64,000 bases of DNA from Chryseobacterium sp. KLBC 52. Its GTDB lineage: Bacteria > Bacteroidota > Bacteroidia > Flavobacteriales > Weeksellaceae. The stretch is taken from positions 55,096 to 119,095 of the forward strand of contig NZ_QDFZ01000019.1 of NCBI RefSeq assembly GCF_003347605.1, given 5' to 3'. The notes beneath the pieces are model-generated. The model saw nothing but the letters and a program-made list of their open reading frames with translations, ran no database searches and had not been told where the DNA came from. The position numbers and the translations under genes are program-made. Of this stretch, positions 36,101 to 42,906 are shown piece by piece. The stretch's first letter is position 1, and each line of letters begins with the position of its first letter.

Positions 36101-36153
36101 TCACCATTAAAGATGATAAAAATACGTACAATACGAAGCTTATCAAAAAATAA
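33139..36153 (+). CDS. Secreted reprolysin-like metallopeptidase with T9SS sorting domain
   Basis: 1004 residues. Signal peptide (RILLVCALAAGLSSFHAQ), propeptide to about 190, then a metzincin domain with zinc motif HEMGHQLGGNH (His341, Glu342, His345, His351) and a downstream Met-turn candidate TIMGYAGI. Then Ig-like repeats, a fibronectin type III-like module (about 655-745, WNAVPGATYAVKYRK), a GEVED-type domain (about 830-920, KMEVWIDFNRNGVFEASE) and a type A T9SS domain (SIYPNPADTFVEVKN). It is an extracellular protease in organisation. Confidence 0.92.
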   Translation: MKKRILLVCALAAGLSSFHAQRWEPASQRTSEIRKEVEVQYAYKFDLQSLRNILKDAVETGKGAQAVIVSLPTAEGKIEKFAVYSDPVMEKSMAERYQLGSYVGVGVDDPGKYVRFSTAPTEMQSMIIKDGKFQFIEPITTDKQVYGVFYKTKRAEGDHGFECTTEEKNLKDIKVLESNGKKNLSNVGITNRPASTKYRTYRLALSTTGEYTKKFDPSGGITNTVTQMNATMTRVNGIFEKDFAIKLIIQDLPNIIFTDPAADPYTGNLNLQLQQTLTAQVGNANYDMGHVFNASGGNGNAGSIGSTCVDPATNTSLAKGSAFTQNTNPVGDSFDIDYVAHEMGHQLGGNHTFSHVSEGSGVNIEPGGGTTIMGYAGITGDNVQNFTDAYFHYSSINQVLNSLDSKPGCGTSENITTNTAPVISALPAYSIPKGTAYYLDATATDSDPIKYTWEQYDSVDSYNSISGDSGWGYNAQGAITRSYFGVASGRRYFPSLPIVMGGSLTDKTKWETVSYIPRTLKYAVTVRDENASRPMLVSAETTVTVTNDGPFKFTGLIDNTTLYNNAANTISWDVANTNGAPYNAANVKIEYTTDLVNGSTWTELVASTPNTGSYTAQMPSGLTGAIKLRISAIGNVFYAVSPKIIVGTAPTSTTDAPTGVGSIATEILKTSATIGWNAVPGATYAVKYRKLGESNWTNATSTTNFVVLNSLEDETNYEAQVAAVVNTVPGAFSSTYAFKTKGLRTGSDYCLMTTGGNSFASFSFNSGLAQLNLANLAYSQLTYKTIFSTYQDFTEDATKQINLTKGTQYTLSYFNVGNTAGYNDKMEVWIDFNRNGVFEASEKVGTKTTVPPANGQYTGTMVFTVPATAYAGDKLLRMRVANTFFNAATGPCGSPSVPVQGGGVISQGSFKDFSVKISETLAVNETKDVKSTEISIYPNPADTFVEVKNLKGKADYKIYTADGRLAQEGQIDGQRINVASLIKGMYVITIKDDKNTYNTKLIKK

Positions 36154-36173
36154 GCAGACCATATACCCATAAG

Positions 36174-36200
36174 AATGACCGGACATTTGTCCGGTCATTT
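36174..36200 (+). terminator. Terminator after metallopeptidase gene
   Basis: A perfect 12-bp stem AATGACCGGACA/TGTCCGGTCATT with a 2-nt loop, then TTCTTTT. Confidence 0.85.
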
Positions 36201-36291
36201 TCTTTTACTAAAATCAAGAAAAACAGAATATTAACAGAAGTTTCATGTTTCGCTCAAAAAAATTAACTTTACGGGGACAAAAATAATTGGA

Positions 36292-38409
36292 ATGCGAAAG
36301 ACAATTTCTGTGAAAAAACCGGATTTTAGTGTATCATCTCAGGAAAGAGAGATTTACAATTTTGAAAAAGACGGCCTTGAACTTAAATCATCTTATGAAA
36401 AAAAAGATGTAAAAGATGAATCATTAACGCAGACTTCTCCAGGAATTGGGCCCTATCTGAGAGGACCGTATTCCACCATGTATGTTCAGAAACCGTGGAC
36501 AATCCGCCAGTATGCCGGGTTTTCTACAGCTGAAGAATCCAATGCTTTCTACAGAAGAAACCTTGCCGCAGGTCAGAAAGGACTTTCCGTAGCATTTGAC
36601 CTTGCAACACACAGAGGTTATGATTCTGACCACTCACGAGTAGTAGGAGACGTAGGAAAAGCAGGAGTTGCCATAGACTCTGTGGAAGACATGAAAATCC
36701 TTTTCAATGAAATTCCATTAGATCAGATTTCAGTCTCCATGACAATGAACGGAGCGGTACTTCCAATTTTGTCTTTCTACATCGTAGCGGCAGAAGAACA
36801 GGGTGTAAAACAGGATTTGCTTTCCGGAACTATTCAGAATGATATTTTGAAAGAGTTCATGGTTAGAAATACATACATCTATCCGCCGGCACCCTCCATG
36901 AAGATTATCGCAGATATTTTTGAATATACTTCGCAAAACATTCCGAAATTCAATTCCATTTCCATTTCCGGATACCATATGCAGGAAGCTGGTGCAACAC
37001 CCGTACTTGAAATGGCTTACACACTGGCAGATGGTCTTGAATATGTAAGAACAGGAATCAAAGCAGGAATGAACGTAGACGATTTTGCACCAAGACTCTC
37101 TTTCTTCTGGGCAATCGGAATGAATCATTTCATGGAAATTGCGAAAATGCGTGCCGCAAGATATATCTGGGCAACCCTTTTAAAACAGTTTAATCCTCAG
37201 AATCCAAAATCTCTGGCGCTAAGAACCCATTCGCAAACTTCAGGTTGGTCTTTAACGGAACAGGAACCTTTCAATAATATCACAAGAACAGCTATTGAAG
37301 CATTATCTTCAGCATTAGGAGGAACACAGTCCCTTCATACCAATGCACTGGATGAAGCCATCGCCCTTCCCACCGACTATTCCGCAAAAATTGCAAGAAA
37401 TACACAGATCATCCTTCAGCAGGAAAGCGGAATATGTGATGTGGTAGATCCGATGGGAGGAAGCAATCTTGTGGAAAGCCTTACTCAGCAGATGATTGAA
37501 GAAGCGATGAGGTATATTGATGAGGTAGAGCAGGAAGGAGGAATGACCAAAGCTATCGAAGCCGGAATTCCAAAGATGAGAATTGAAGAAGCCGCGGCAA
37601 AAAAGCAAGCTAAGATCGATAGTGGTGAGGAATTCATTATCGGAGTTAATTCATTCAAATCCTCATTGAAACAGGATCAGATAGAAATCCTGGACATTGA
37701 CAATACCGAAGTTCGTAGAAAACAGATTGAAAGACTGAATACCATCAAAGCAGAAAGAAATACAGAAGCTGTCGAGCAAATCCTGAATGACATCCGCCAA
37801 AGCGCTCAGACTGGAAAAGGAAACCTTCTTGCATTATGTATTGAAGCAGCAAGAAGAAGAGTTACACTTGGCGAAATGAGTGATGCGATGGAAGAAACCT
37901 TTGGAAGATATAAAGCAAATATTAAAACAATCTCTGGTGTATACGCAATGAATGCCGGTAAAAACGAATATTTTGAAAAAGCCCTTAATCTGACTCAAAA
38001 GTTTGAAGAAGAAGAAGGACGACGTCCAAGACTAATGGTTGCTAAAATGGGACAGGATGGGCACGACAGAGGCGCAAAAGTAGTAGCCACAGCATTTGCC
38101 GATATGGGATTTGACGTAGACGTTGCTCCATTGTTCCAGACACCGGAAGAAGTAGCCAAGCAAGCGGTAGAAAATGATATTCACATCTTAGGAGTTTCTT
38201 CATTGGCTGCAGGACACAAAACATTAGTTCCGCAGGTAGTGGAAGAATTATCAAAGCTGGGAGCAGACGATATTACCATCGTTGTAGGAGGAGTAATTCC
38301 TCAACAGGATTATGAATTCCTGTATGCCAACGGTGCCGATTTTATTTTCGGACCCGGAACCAATCTTCCGAAATGTGCCGTCGAAATTCTGGAAAAATTT
38401 CTAAATTAA
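36292..38409 (+). CDS. mcmA: Methylmalonyl-CoA mutase, large (catalytic) subunit
   Basis: A B12-dependent isomerase of methylmalonyl-CoA and succinyl-CoA. 705 residues. The TIM-barrel part has [20 protein letters not shown] and [11 protein letters not shown]. The cobalamin-binding domain has [11 protein letters not shown] (DxHxxG, about 587) and the [12 protein letters not shown] segment. The small partner subunit gene usually found next to it in Bacteroidota is not in the flanks, which are a protease gene and a small ORF. The chaperone GTPase meaB is ~8.7 kb downstream in this window. It may work as a homodimer or the partner may be elsewhere. Confidence 0.95.
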   Translation: MRKTISVKKPDFSVSSQEREIYNFEKDGLELKSSYEKKDVKDESLTQTSPGIGPYLRGPYSTMYVQKPWTIRQYAGFSTAEESNAFYRRNLAAGQKGLSVAFDLATHRGYDSDHSRVVGDVGKAGVAIDSVEDMKILFNEIPLDQISVSMTMNGAVLPILSFYIVAAEEQGVKQDLLSGTIQNDILKEFMVRNTYIYPPAPSMKIIADIFEYTSQNIPKFNSISISGYHMQEAGATPVLEMAYTLADGLEYVRTGIKAGMNVDDFAPRLSFFWAIGMNHFMEIAKMRAARYIWATLLKQFNPQNPKSLALRTHSQTSGWSLTEQEPFNNITRTAIEALSSALGGTQSLHTNALDEAIALPTDYSAKIARNTQIILQQESGICDVVDPMGGSNLVESLTQQMIEEAMRYIDEVEQEGGMTKAIEAGIPKMRIEEAAAKKQAKIDSGEEFIIGVNSFKSSLKQDQIEILDIDNTEVRRKQIERLNTIKAERNTEAVEQILNDIRQSAQTGKGNLLALCIEAARRRVTLGEMSDAMEETFGRYKANIKTISGVYAMNAGKNEYFEKALNLTQKFEEEEGRRPRLMVAKMGQDGHDRGAKVVATAFADMGFDVDVAPLFQTPEEVAKQAVENDIHILGVSSLAAGHKTLVPQVVEELSKLGADDITIVVGGVIPQQDYEFLYANGADFIFGPGTNLPKCAVEILEKFLN

Positions 38410-38466
38410 TTCTTTGTAGAGATTAACTTGCATGGCTTTTGTATAGTTTAATGAAAAAATTTCATT

Positions 38467-38967
38467 ATGGCTTATACAGTAGTTTCAGTATTTCCGGTGA
38501 CTGTAAATACAGAGGAAATTAAAAAAGGATTAAAAGAAAAAGGCTTTTACGAAGCAAACATCATTATTTCAAAGTCCAGAGTAGAAAGTGGTATGTCTGC
38601 TGATCAGTATCAGGAAGATAAACAGACGCAGGATTTTTTCGACTATGTTTTTGCTCACGATGCAGAAATGTTGGATGCTTACCGCAAACACAGCATAGGA
38701 AGAAGCAATGTTATCGTTTATACCGATAATCTCGAACAGGCAAAAGCTGCCAAAGAAGTATTAAATGAATATGGAGCTCTTGAAGTCTACCGAAAACCTT
38801 CAGAAAAAAGAGACCCTATTCCGGAGGGTATGACTGAGGATGAATATAATGGTATCATTGCCAAAGCAAGACATAATCTTTACTTTCTCGGCTCAGAAAG
38901 AGTCTATCATTCCAATCAGGTAAAAGGAATGGATGACGAAATGGATAGTCTGGGTTCAAAAGATTAA
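38467..38967 (+). CDS. General-stress-protein-like protein of unknown function
   Basis: 166 residues, cytoplasmic, no signal peptide. The pattern MAYTVVSVFPVTVNTEEIKK, then RSNVIVYTDNLEQAKAAKEV, resembles stress proteins with an N-terminal alpha/beta fold (YflT-like), but similarity is weak. The C-terminus has EGMTEDEYNGIIAKAR. It lies 57 nt after the mutase gene and ends in its own terminator, so it may be co-transcribed with the mutase. Confidence 0.6.
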   Translation: MAYTVVSVFPVTVNTEEIKKGLKEKGFYEANIIISKSRVESGMSADQYQEDKQTQDFFDYVFAHDAEMLDAYRKHSIGRSNVIVYTDNLEQAKAAKEVLNEYGALEVYRKPSEKRDPIPEGMTEDEYNGIIAKARHNLYFLGSERVYHSNQVKGMDDEMDSLGSKD

Positions 38968-38980
38968 TTTCACAATAAAT

Positions 38981-39014
38981 AAAAGACTGGTTATTTTTTT
39001 TACCAGTCTTTTTT
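38981..39014 (+). terminator. Terminator before the leader-peptide attenuator
   Basis: AAAAGACTGGT pairs with ACCAGTCTTTT across a T-rich loop, followed by more T. It isolates the upstream transcript from the promoter at 39028. Confidence 0.85.
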
Positions 39015-39027
39015 ATTAAAAAATATT

Positions 39028-39055
39028 TTGATTTTCAGAAAAATGTATATATTTG
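39028..39055 (+). promoter_or_regulatory. Promoter of the leader RNA upstream of the rtcB-prfH operon
   Basis: TTG (39028-39030), 17-nt spacer, TATATTTG (39048-39055): a full match to TAnnTTTG with an acceptable spacing. The transcript should begin near 39061, about 36 nt before the leader ORF. Confidence 0.7.
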
Positions 39056-39096
39056 CACCTGAAAATCAAGTTTAACCAATAAAAAACAACGAAGCA

Positions 39097-39174
39097 ATGT
39101 TCAGAACTAAACAGAATTCTACAGTTGGATTGCCACTTATGGTGGTAAGGCTTCGCGGTTTGGTACATTCTTAG
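39097..39174 (+). CDS. Leader peptide of attenuator (25 residues)
   Basis: ATG 39097 to TAG 39172-39174. The peptide starts MFRTKQNSTVG and continues LPLMVVRLRGLVHS. Residues 10-23 contain four Leu, four Val and two Arg, like amino-acid operon leader peptides. Leu12 and Leu14 codons lie far enough upstream that a ribosome stalled there would leave the antiterminator segment (39150-39160) free, while one reaching the stop would cover it. A second tiny ORF (39187-39213) runs through the terminator 5' arm. Expression is inferred. Confidence 0.55.
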   Translation: MFRTKQNSTVGLPLMVVRLRGLVHS

Positions 39175-39198
39175 AATAACAGTACAATGAAATATCAG

Positions 39199-39231
39199 AA
39201 CCCGAAGTCGTAGAGATTTCGGGTTTTTTTA
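39199..39231 (+). terminator. Attenuator terminator
   Basis: AACCCGAA (39199-39206) pairs with TTCGGGTT (39218-39225), extended by G-T pairs, followed by a T run. Confidence 0.85.
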
Positions 39232-39289
39232 TTGCGCAATATTTCAAACTTCAAGTTTTCCCGAAATCTTTTTTAGTGTCATCAAGGGC

Positions 39290-39410
39290 AAAATAGGATG
39301 AGGTATATTCCTCAGAACTATTTCGTCTATTATTAATCCATTCAACTAGTGTTTTAGTTGATTAAAAGCTGTGTGAGATAAAAAAACATTAAGGTTTTCA
39401 ACATCTCACA
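39290..39410 (+). other. Three consecutive hairpins in the leader before the rtcB operon
   Basis: Hairpin A: AAATAG (39291-39296) with CTATTT (39318-39323) outside TGAGG/CCTCA. Hairpin B: TCAACTA (39342-39348) with TAGTTGA (39355-39361). Hairpin C: TGTGAGAT (39372-39379) with ATCTCACA (39403-39410), with AAAAC/GTTTT nested. None has a T-tract. They fill the ~200 nt between the attenuator terminator and the first operon gene and may be a structured leader RNA. Chance pairing in AT-rich DNA cannot be excluded. Confidence 0.45.
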
Positions 39411-39427
39411 TCAGACTTCTGTTCACA

Positions 39428-40162
39428 ATGGAAAATGATAACCTTCTGCATTCCCGGCTGAGAAGTGTGAGAAGCAGAAAAAGAGCAATTAGAAAAGATG
39501 TAGAAAAGCAGATAAGAACAAAATACAAACGTAGTAGAGAACTCTGGAAAATAAGAAGAAATCTTCCGTTGATACCATTGGATAAACCCTATCAAAAAGG
39601 ATTTGTAAGATTCTTTGTTGTAAGAGAGGATGTAAAACAATCCAAAGACGGAGATTTTTTCGAAGGAATTTTAAAGAAGATAAATACCTATATGTATTCT
39701 GATAACCGAAAATTTTTAAAAAAGAAAAGAAAGTTCGGAAGAAAGATATATGTAGAAAGAGAGCAGAAGCTCAGGTATATTACTTCATATTCATGGAATT
39801 ATCCAAAATGGGAACTTACCGACAGAGAAAGACAATACTTTGAAAAGAAAGAAGACTATTGCCCTGTCCGTAAGATATTCGGAACCTACTACAAATTTAC
39901 CGAACCATGGCGATTTACTTTAAGGGTAAGACCCAACATGATTACCCATTACAAACCCCTTGATTTGGAGCTGGAAAAAGAATATGCAGCACTGGATTCC
40001 TATTTGGGACAGTATAAGGTAATAGGGATTATGAATAAGACAATTCTATGTAAATCGAATCCATGGAAAGAAACGTATCAAAGAAAACTTATCAAAAGCA
40101 GGAAATATATTACCTGCACAATGTCTGCAACAGAGATTGCAGAAAGCTTACTGGACGAATAA
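39428..40162 (+). CDS. Basic protein of unknown function, first gene of rtcB-prfH operon
   Basis: 244 residues, cytoplasmic, very basic. The N-terminus is dense in Arg/Lys (LRSVRSRKRAIRKDVEKQIR), the middle is Tyr/Trp-rich (YITSYSWNYPKWELTDRERQ) and a Cys pair is loosely spaced. No catalytic motif or known domain was recognised. The charge suggests RNA or ribosome binding. It lies 27 nt before the rtcB gene and 18 nt after hairpin C, so it is probably co-transcribed with the RNA-repair genes. A function in rRNA handling is inference from context only. Confidence 0.75.
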   Translation: MENDNLLHSRLRSVRSRKRAIRKDVEKQIRTKYKRSRELWKIRRNLPLIPLDKPYQKGFVRFFVVREDVKQSKDGDFFEGILKKINTYMYSDNRKFLKKKRKFGRKIYVEREQKLRYITSYSWNYPKWELTDRERQYFEKKEDYCPVRKIFGTYYKFTEPWRFTLRVRPNMITHYKPLDLELEKEYAALDSYLGQYKVIGIMNKTILCKSNPWKETYQRKLIKSRKYITCTMSATEIAESLLDE

Positions 40163-40189
40163 GTCCGGCTGTTATTTAAAACAAAAACA

Positions 40190-41581
40190 ATGGGAAATTT
40201 AAAACTAAAAGGAAAAGATATATTAAAACTGGGCTATCCAAATAACCAAAGTGTAAACGTAGCATTGGAAGTCATGAAAAGAAATTTTGCAACAAAGAAT
40301 ATTCACCACGTAAAATCTCTTTTAAAGGAAATCCTGCTGAATCCGGAAGAATTTGAAAAAGATCTGACTTTCGGACAAATCGCAGAAACCCTGCTTTCAT
40401 CCAAAAAAACAGAAAAAAGAATGCTGAATTCACAGCGGGCTTCCTTTCAGATTTTTGGAAACAATATTTCAGAAGAGGCAAAAAATCAGTTATACACTGC
40501 TTTGAAACTGCCTGTTTCTACTCAGGGAGCATTAATGCCAGATGCCCACAGCGGGTACGGACTTCCCATAGGAGGAGTTCTGGCAGTAGAAAATGCGGTA
40601 ATTCCTTACGGAGTAGGCATGGATATTGGCTGTAGAATGAGCCTCAGTATTTTGGATACACCCGTTTCATATCTTGAAGGAGCAAGAGATAAATATGAAA
40701 AAGCCCTTGCTGAACATACAAAATTTGGAATGTATGAAACGCATAAATCTCACATAGATCATGAGATTTTTGACAGAGATACATTTGATATGATCCCGAT
40801 CTTAAGAAGATTAAAGGGAAAAGCCATCAAACAGATGGGATCCTCAGGCGGAGGAAATCACTTTGTAGAATTCGGAGAAGTGGAAATCACTGAAGAAGAC
40901 GAACAAATTGGTCTGCCAAAAGGAAAATATCTGGGAATACTTTCTCACAGCGGTTCCAGAGGGTTGGGAGCAGAAATCGCACAGTATTATTCAAGAATGG
41001 CCACAGAACAGTGTCCGTTACCGAAAGAAGCACAAAACTTCGCATGGCTGGATTTGAGTACCCATCTTGGACTGGAATACTGGACGGCCATGAATCTTGC
41101 CGGAGATTACGCTTCAGCCTGTCACGATGATATTCACAGAAGGCTGGTAAAAGCAGTCGGTGGAAGGGTAAAAGCCAGAATTGAGAACCATCACAACTTT
41201 GCATGGAAGGAAATTCATAACGGTAAAGAAGTGATTGTTCACCGAAAAGGAGCTACACCTGCCAATGAAAACGAATTGGGGATGATCCCGGGATCCATGA
41301 CTGCAAAAGGATTTATCGTTCGCGGAAAAGGAAATCCGGAATCTTTGAATTCAGCATCACATGGTGCAGGAAGAGCCCATTCAAGAGGAGAATGCAGAAG
41401 TCTTTTCACTCAGCATGATATCAAAAAAGAACTCAAACTGAAAAATGTCACATTGATGGGCGGAAATGCAGAAGAAGCACCAATGGCCTACAAAGACATC
41501 AATGAGGTGATGAATGCACAGAGTGAACTGGTAGATATTCTGGGAACATTCCAGCCGAGAATTGTAAGAATGGACAAATAA
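40190..41581 (+). CDS. rtcB: RtcB-family RNA ligase (RtcB2-like)
   Basis: A GTP-dependent ligase joining 2',3'-cyclic phosphate or 3'-phosphate and 5'-OH RNA ends. 463 residues. Metal and catalytic motifs: MPDAHSGYGLPIGGVL, GVGMDIGCRM with the metal Cys, GGGNHFVEFGEV, LSHSGSRGLG, ARIENHHNFAWKE, HRKGATPA and the guanylylation His in SASHGAGRAHSR (about residue 390). The partner gene prfH two genes downstream places it with the RtcB2-PrfH pairing, reported to mend 16S rRNA cut in the decoding centre. No archease gene is adjacent. Confidence 0.92.
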   Translation: MGNLKLKGKDILKLGYPNNQSVNVALEVMKRNFATKNIHHVKSLLKEILLNPEEFEKDLTFGQIAETLLSSKKTEKRMLNSQRASFQIFGNNISEEAKNQLYTALKLPVSTQGALMPDAHSGYGLPIGGVLAVENAVIPYGVGMDIGCRMSLSILDTPVSYLEGARDKYEKALAEHTKFGMYETHKSHIDHEIFDRDTFDMIPILRRLKGKAIKQMGSSGGGNHFVEFGEVEITEEDEQIGLPKGKYLGILSHSGSRGLGAEIAQYYSRMATEQCPLPKEAQNFAWLDLSTHLGLEYWTAMNLAGDYASACHDDIHRRLVKAVGGRVKARIENHHNFAWKEIHNGKEVIVHRKGATPANENELGMIPGSMTAKGFIVRGKGNPESLNSASHGAGRAHSRGECRSLFTQHDIKKELKLKNVTLMGGNAEEAPMAYKDINEVMNAQSELVDILGTFQPRIVRMDK

Positions 41582-41598
41582 TTAATCTCATACTTTAC

Positions 41599-41629
41599 AA
41601 CCTTATAGGTTTCAAAAACCTATAAGGTT
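41599..41629 (+). other. Very stable 14-bp hairpin between rtcB and nucleotidyltransferase gene
   Basis: AACCTTATAGGTTT (41599-41612) and AAACCTATAAGGTT (41616-41629) are perfectly complementary with a 3-nt loop. It follows the rtcB stop by 17 nt. A T-tract is missing, so it may be a processing or stability element rather than a terminator. It might also be a small dispersed palindrome. Confidence 0.6.
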
Positions 41630-41658
41630 TAATAAAGAATTATTTTAAAATTAAAGAA

Positions 41659-42204
41659 ATGGGAGCCCCACACAATATAAAAAGATACGGTGAAGTCTGG
41701 CCGGAATTCAGAATTCAGTCAGGACTCGAAATTTTAGACAAATTAAAACACAAAGTGATTATATCAGGCGGCTGGGCATGGCATTTCATGTCTGAAACAG
41801 GACATACCGAATACAAGCATGCCCATGACCACAAGGATATTGATGTTTTTGTAAAAAAAGAAAATGTAGCAGAAGTAGTTATTATTCTTCAGCAGGAAGG
41901 ATTCCGGAAAGTCTGGACCCGATATGACTATCTGCCAAGTGAAGAAAACTTTCGCAGGTATGAAAAAACCGTCGAGCTGGAAAATGAAAAATTTCACAGA
42001 GTTACCATAGATTTCTTTGAAAGAGATGATCTTGAAACAATTGAAACTAATGGTTTTACTGTTGTGAAACCTGATGTTTTACTTTCCTTTTACAGAAATA
42101 TTCATTCCAGTGACAAATGCTGGGCAGTGATGGCCGCAAAAGAATTATTACAAAAGGGAATAAATCCGGTAGGAAACCCTTTATTAAGCAAAATGCCAAT
42201 ATAA
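41659..42204 (+). CDS. Nucleotidyltransferase-fold protein
   Basis: 181 residues. The pol-beta-type nucleotidyltransferase signature is visible: Gly-Gly turn in IISGGWAWHF (Gly37-Gly38), acidic pair in HDHKDIDVFV (Asp60, Asp62) and a third acid in TIDFFER (about 118). The GGWA...H.DID pattern is close to ANT(2'')/LinA-like small-molecule adenylyltransferases, but here it sits between an RNA ligase and a release factor. This raises the possibility of nucleotide addition to damaged RNA. Only 3 nt separate it from prfH. Confidence 0.7.
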   Translation: MGAPHNIKRYGEVWPEFRIQSGLEILDKLKHKVIISGGWAWHFMSETGHTEYKHAHDHKDIDVFVKKENVAEVVIILQQEGFRKVWTRYDYLPSEENFRRYEKTVELENEKFHRVTIDFFERDDLETIETNGFTVVKPDVLLSFYRNIHSSDKCWAVMAAKELLQKGINPVGNPLLSKMPI

Positions 42205-42207
42205 AAA

Positions 42208-42906
42208 ATGGAAAAATTAATACAGATCACTTCGGGAAGAGGTCCTTTAGAATGCCAGTGGGTAGTAGCCAAGGTTCTGAAGACCTTTCTTGAAGAGGCA
42301 AAACACAATACAATAGAATATGAAATCATTCATCGTGAAAACGGGGATGAAAACCTGACATTAAAATCAGTAACCCTGCTTTTGAAAGGAAAAGATCTAA
42401 GCTTGTTTTTAAAAAGCTGGCTGGGAAGTATTTGCTGGATAGGAAAAAGTACATTCAGAAAGCTCCATAAAAGAAGCAATTGGTTCATCGGAATTTTCGA
42501 ATTGGAAAATGTAAAAATGATTGATTTCCACGAAAAAGATATCCGGTTTCAGACTACAAGAAGTCAGGGAAGCGGAGGACAAAATGTAAATAAGGTGAAT
42601 ACAGCTGTCCGTGCCATTCATATTCCCACCAATGAAACTGTTTTTGTACAAGATTCCCGTTCGCAGCTGGAGAATAAAAAACTGTCTGTAACCAGACTCA
42701 AAGAAAAGGTGATGGCAGTTTATATCCAACAACTGGAAAGAAAATTGAAAGAAACCTGGTCTCTCCAGATGCAGGTAGAACGCGGAAGTCCGGTTCGTAC
42801 ATTCTCGGGGACGGATTTTAAAAAGAATTACGAAGACAAGACATTCAAAAAACAAAGGAATGCCTTGAAAAATGACTTAAAAAACTACAGAAATGACCTT
42901 AACTAA
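42208..42906 (+). CDS. prfH: Peptide chain release factor H
   Basis: 232 residues, much shorter than RF1/RF2 (~360). The N-terminal coiled-coil domain 1 is absent. The peptidyl-tRNA hydrolysis motif GGQ lies in [20 protein letters not shown] (about 122-124). A C-terminal Lys-rich tail follows. Neither the PxT nor SPF stop-codon motif of RF1/RF2 was found. PrfH with RtcB2 is known to act on ribosomes whose decoding centre is cleaved, releasing the stalled peptide so the rRNA can be resealed. It lies 3 nt after the nucleotidyltransferase gene and overlaps the TPR gene by 14 nt. Confidence 0.93.
   Translation: MEKLIQITSGRGPLECQWVVAKVLKTFLEEAKHNTIEYEIIHRENGDENLTLKSVTLLLKGKDLSLFLKSWLGSICWIGKSTFRKLHKRSNWFIGIFELENVKMIDFHEKDIRFQTTRSQGSGGQNVNKVNTAVRAIHIPTNETVFVQDSRSQLENKKLSVTRLKEKVMAVYIQQLERKLKETWSLQMQVERGSPVRTFSGTDFKKNYEDKTFKKQRNALKNDLKNYRNDLN

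Larger units (their letters stand above)
39088..39231 (+). promoter_or_regulatory. Transcription attenuator (leader peptide type)
   Basis: Four segments show exclusive pairings. Segment 1 CGAAGC (39090-39095) pairs with segment 2 GCTTCG (39150-39155). Segment 2, read as GCTTCGCGGTT (39150-39160), also pairs with segment 3 AACCCGAAGT (39199-39208) with one bulged C, as an antiterminator. Segment 3 AACCCGAA pairs with segment 4 TTCGGGTT (39218-39225) as a terminator followed by seven T. Segment 2 lies inside the 25-codon leader ORF, so ribosome position should choose the structure. This is classic attenuator geometry; the controlled genes (rtcB-prfH operon) are inferred from position. Confidence 0.65.

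Noticed and set aside
39187-39213. Nine-codon ORF overlapping the attenuator terminator as a second leader peptide
   Set aside because: It is too short to support alone. It is noted only because its translation would disrupt the terminator 5' arm.
39058-39231. tRNA-like or Y-RNA gene next to rtcB
   Set aside because: Y RNAs neighbour rtcB in some bacteria, but no T-loop GGTTCGA, acceptor stem or cloverleaf pairing was found here, and no Ro60 gene is near. Attenuator folding explains the pairings better.
42208-42906. Reading the GGQ protein as RF1, RF2 or ArfB
   Set aside because: It lacks the RF1/RF2 N-terminal domain and stop-codon motifs, and it is longer than ArfB with a PrfH-like N-terminus. 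The rtcB neighbour fits PrfH.
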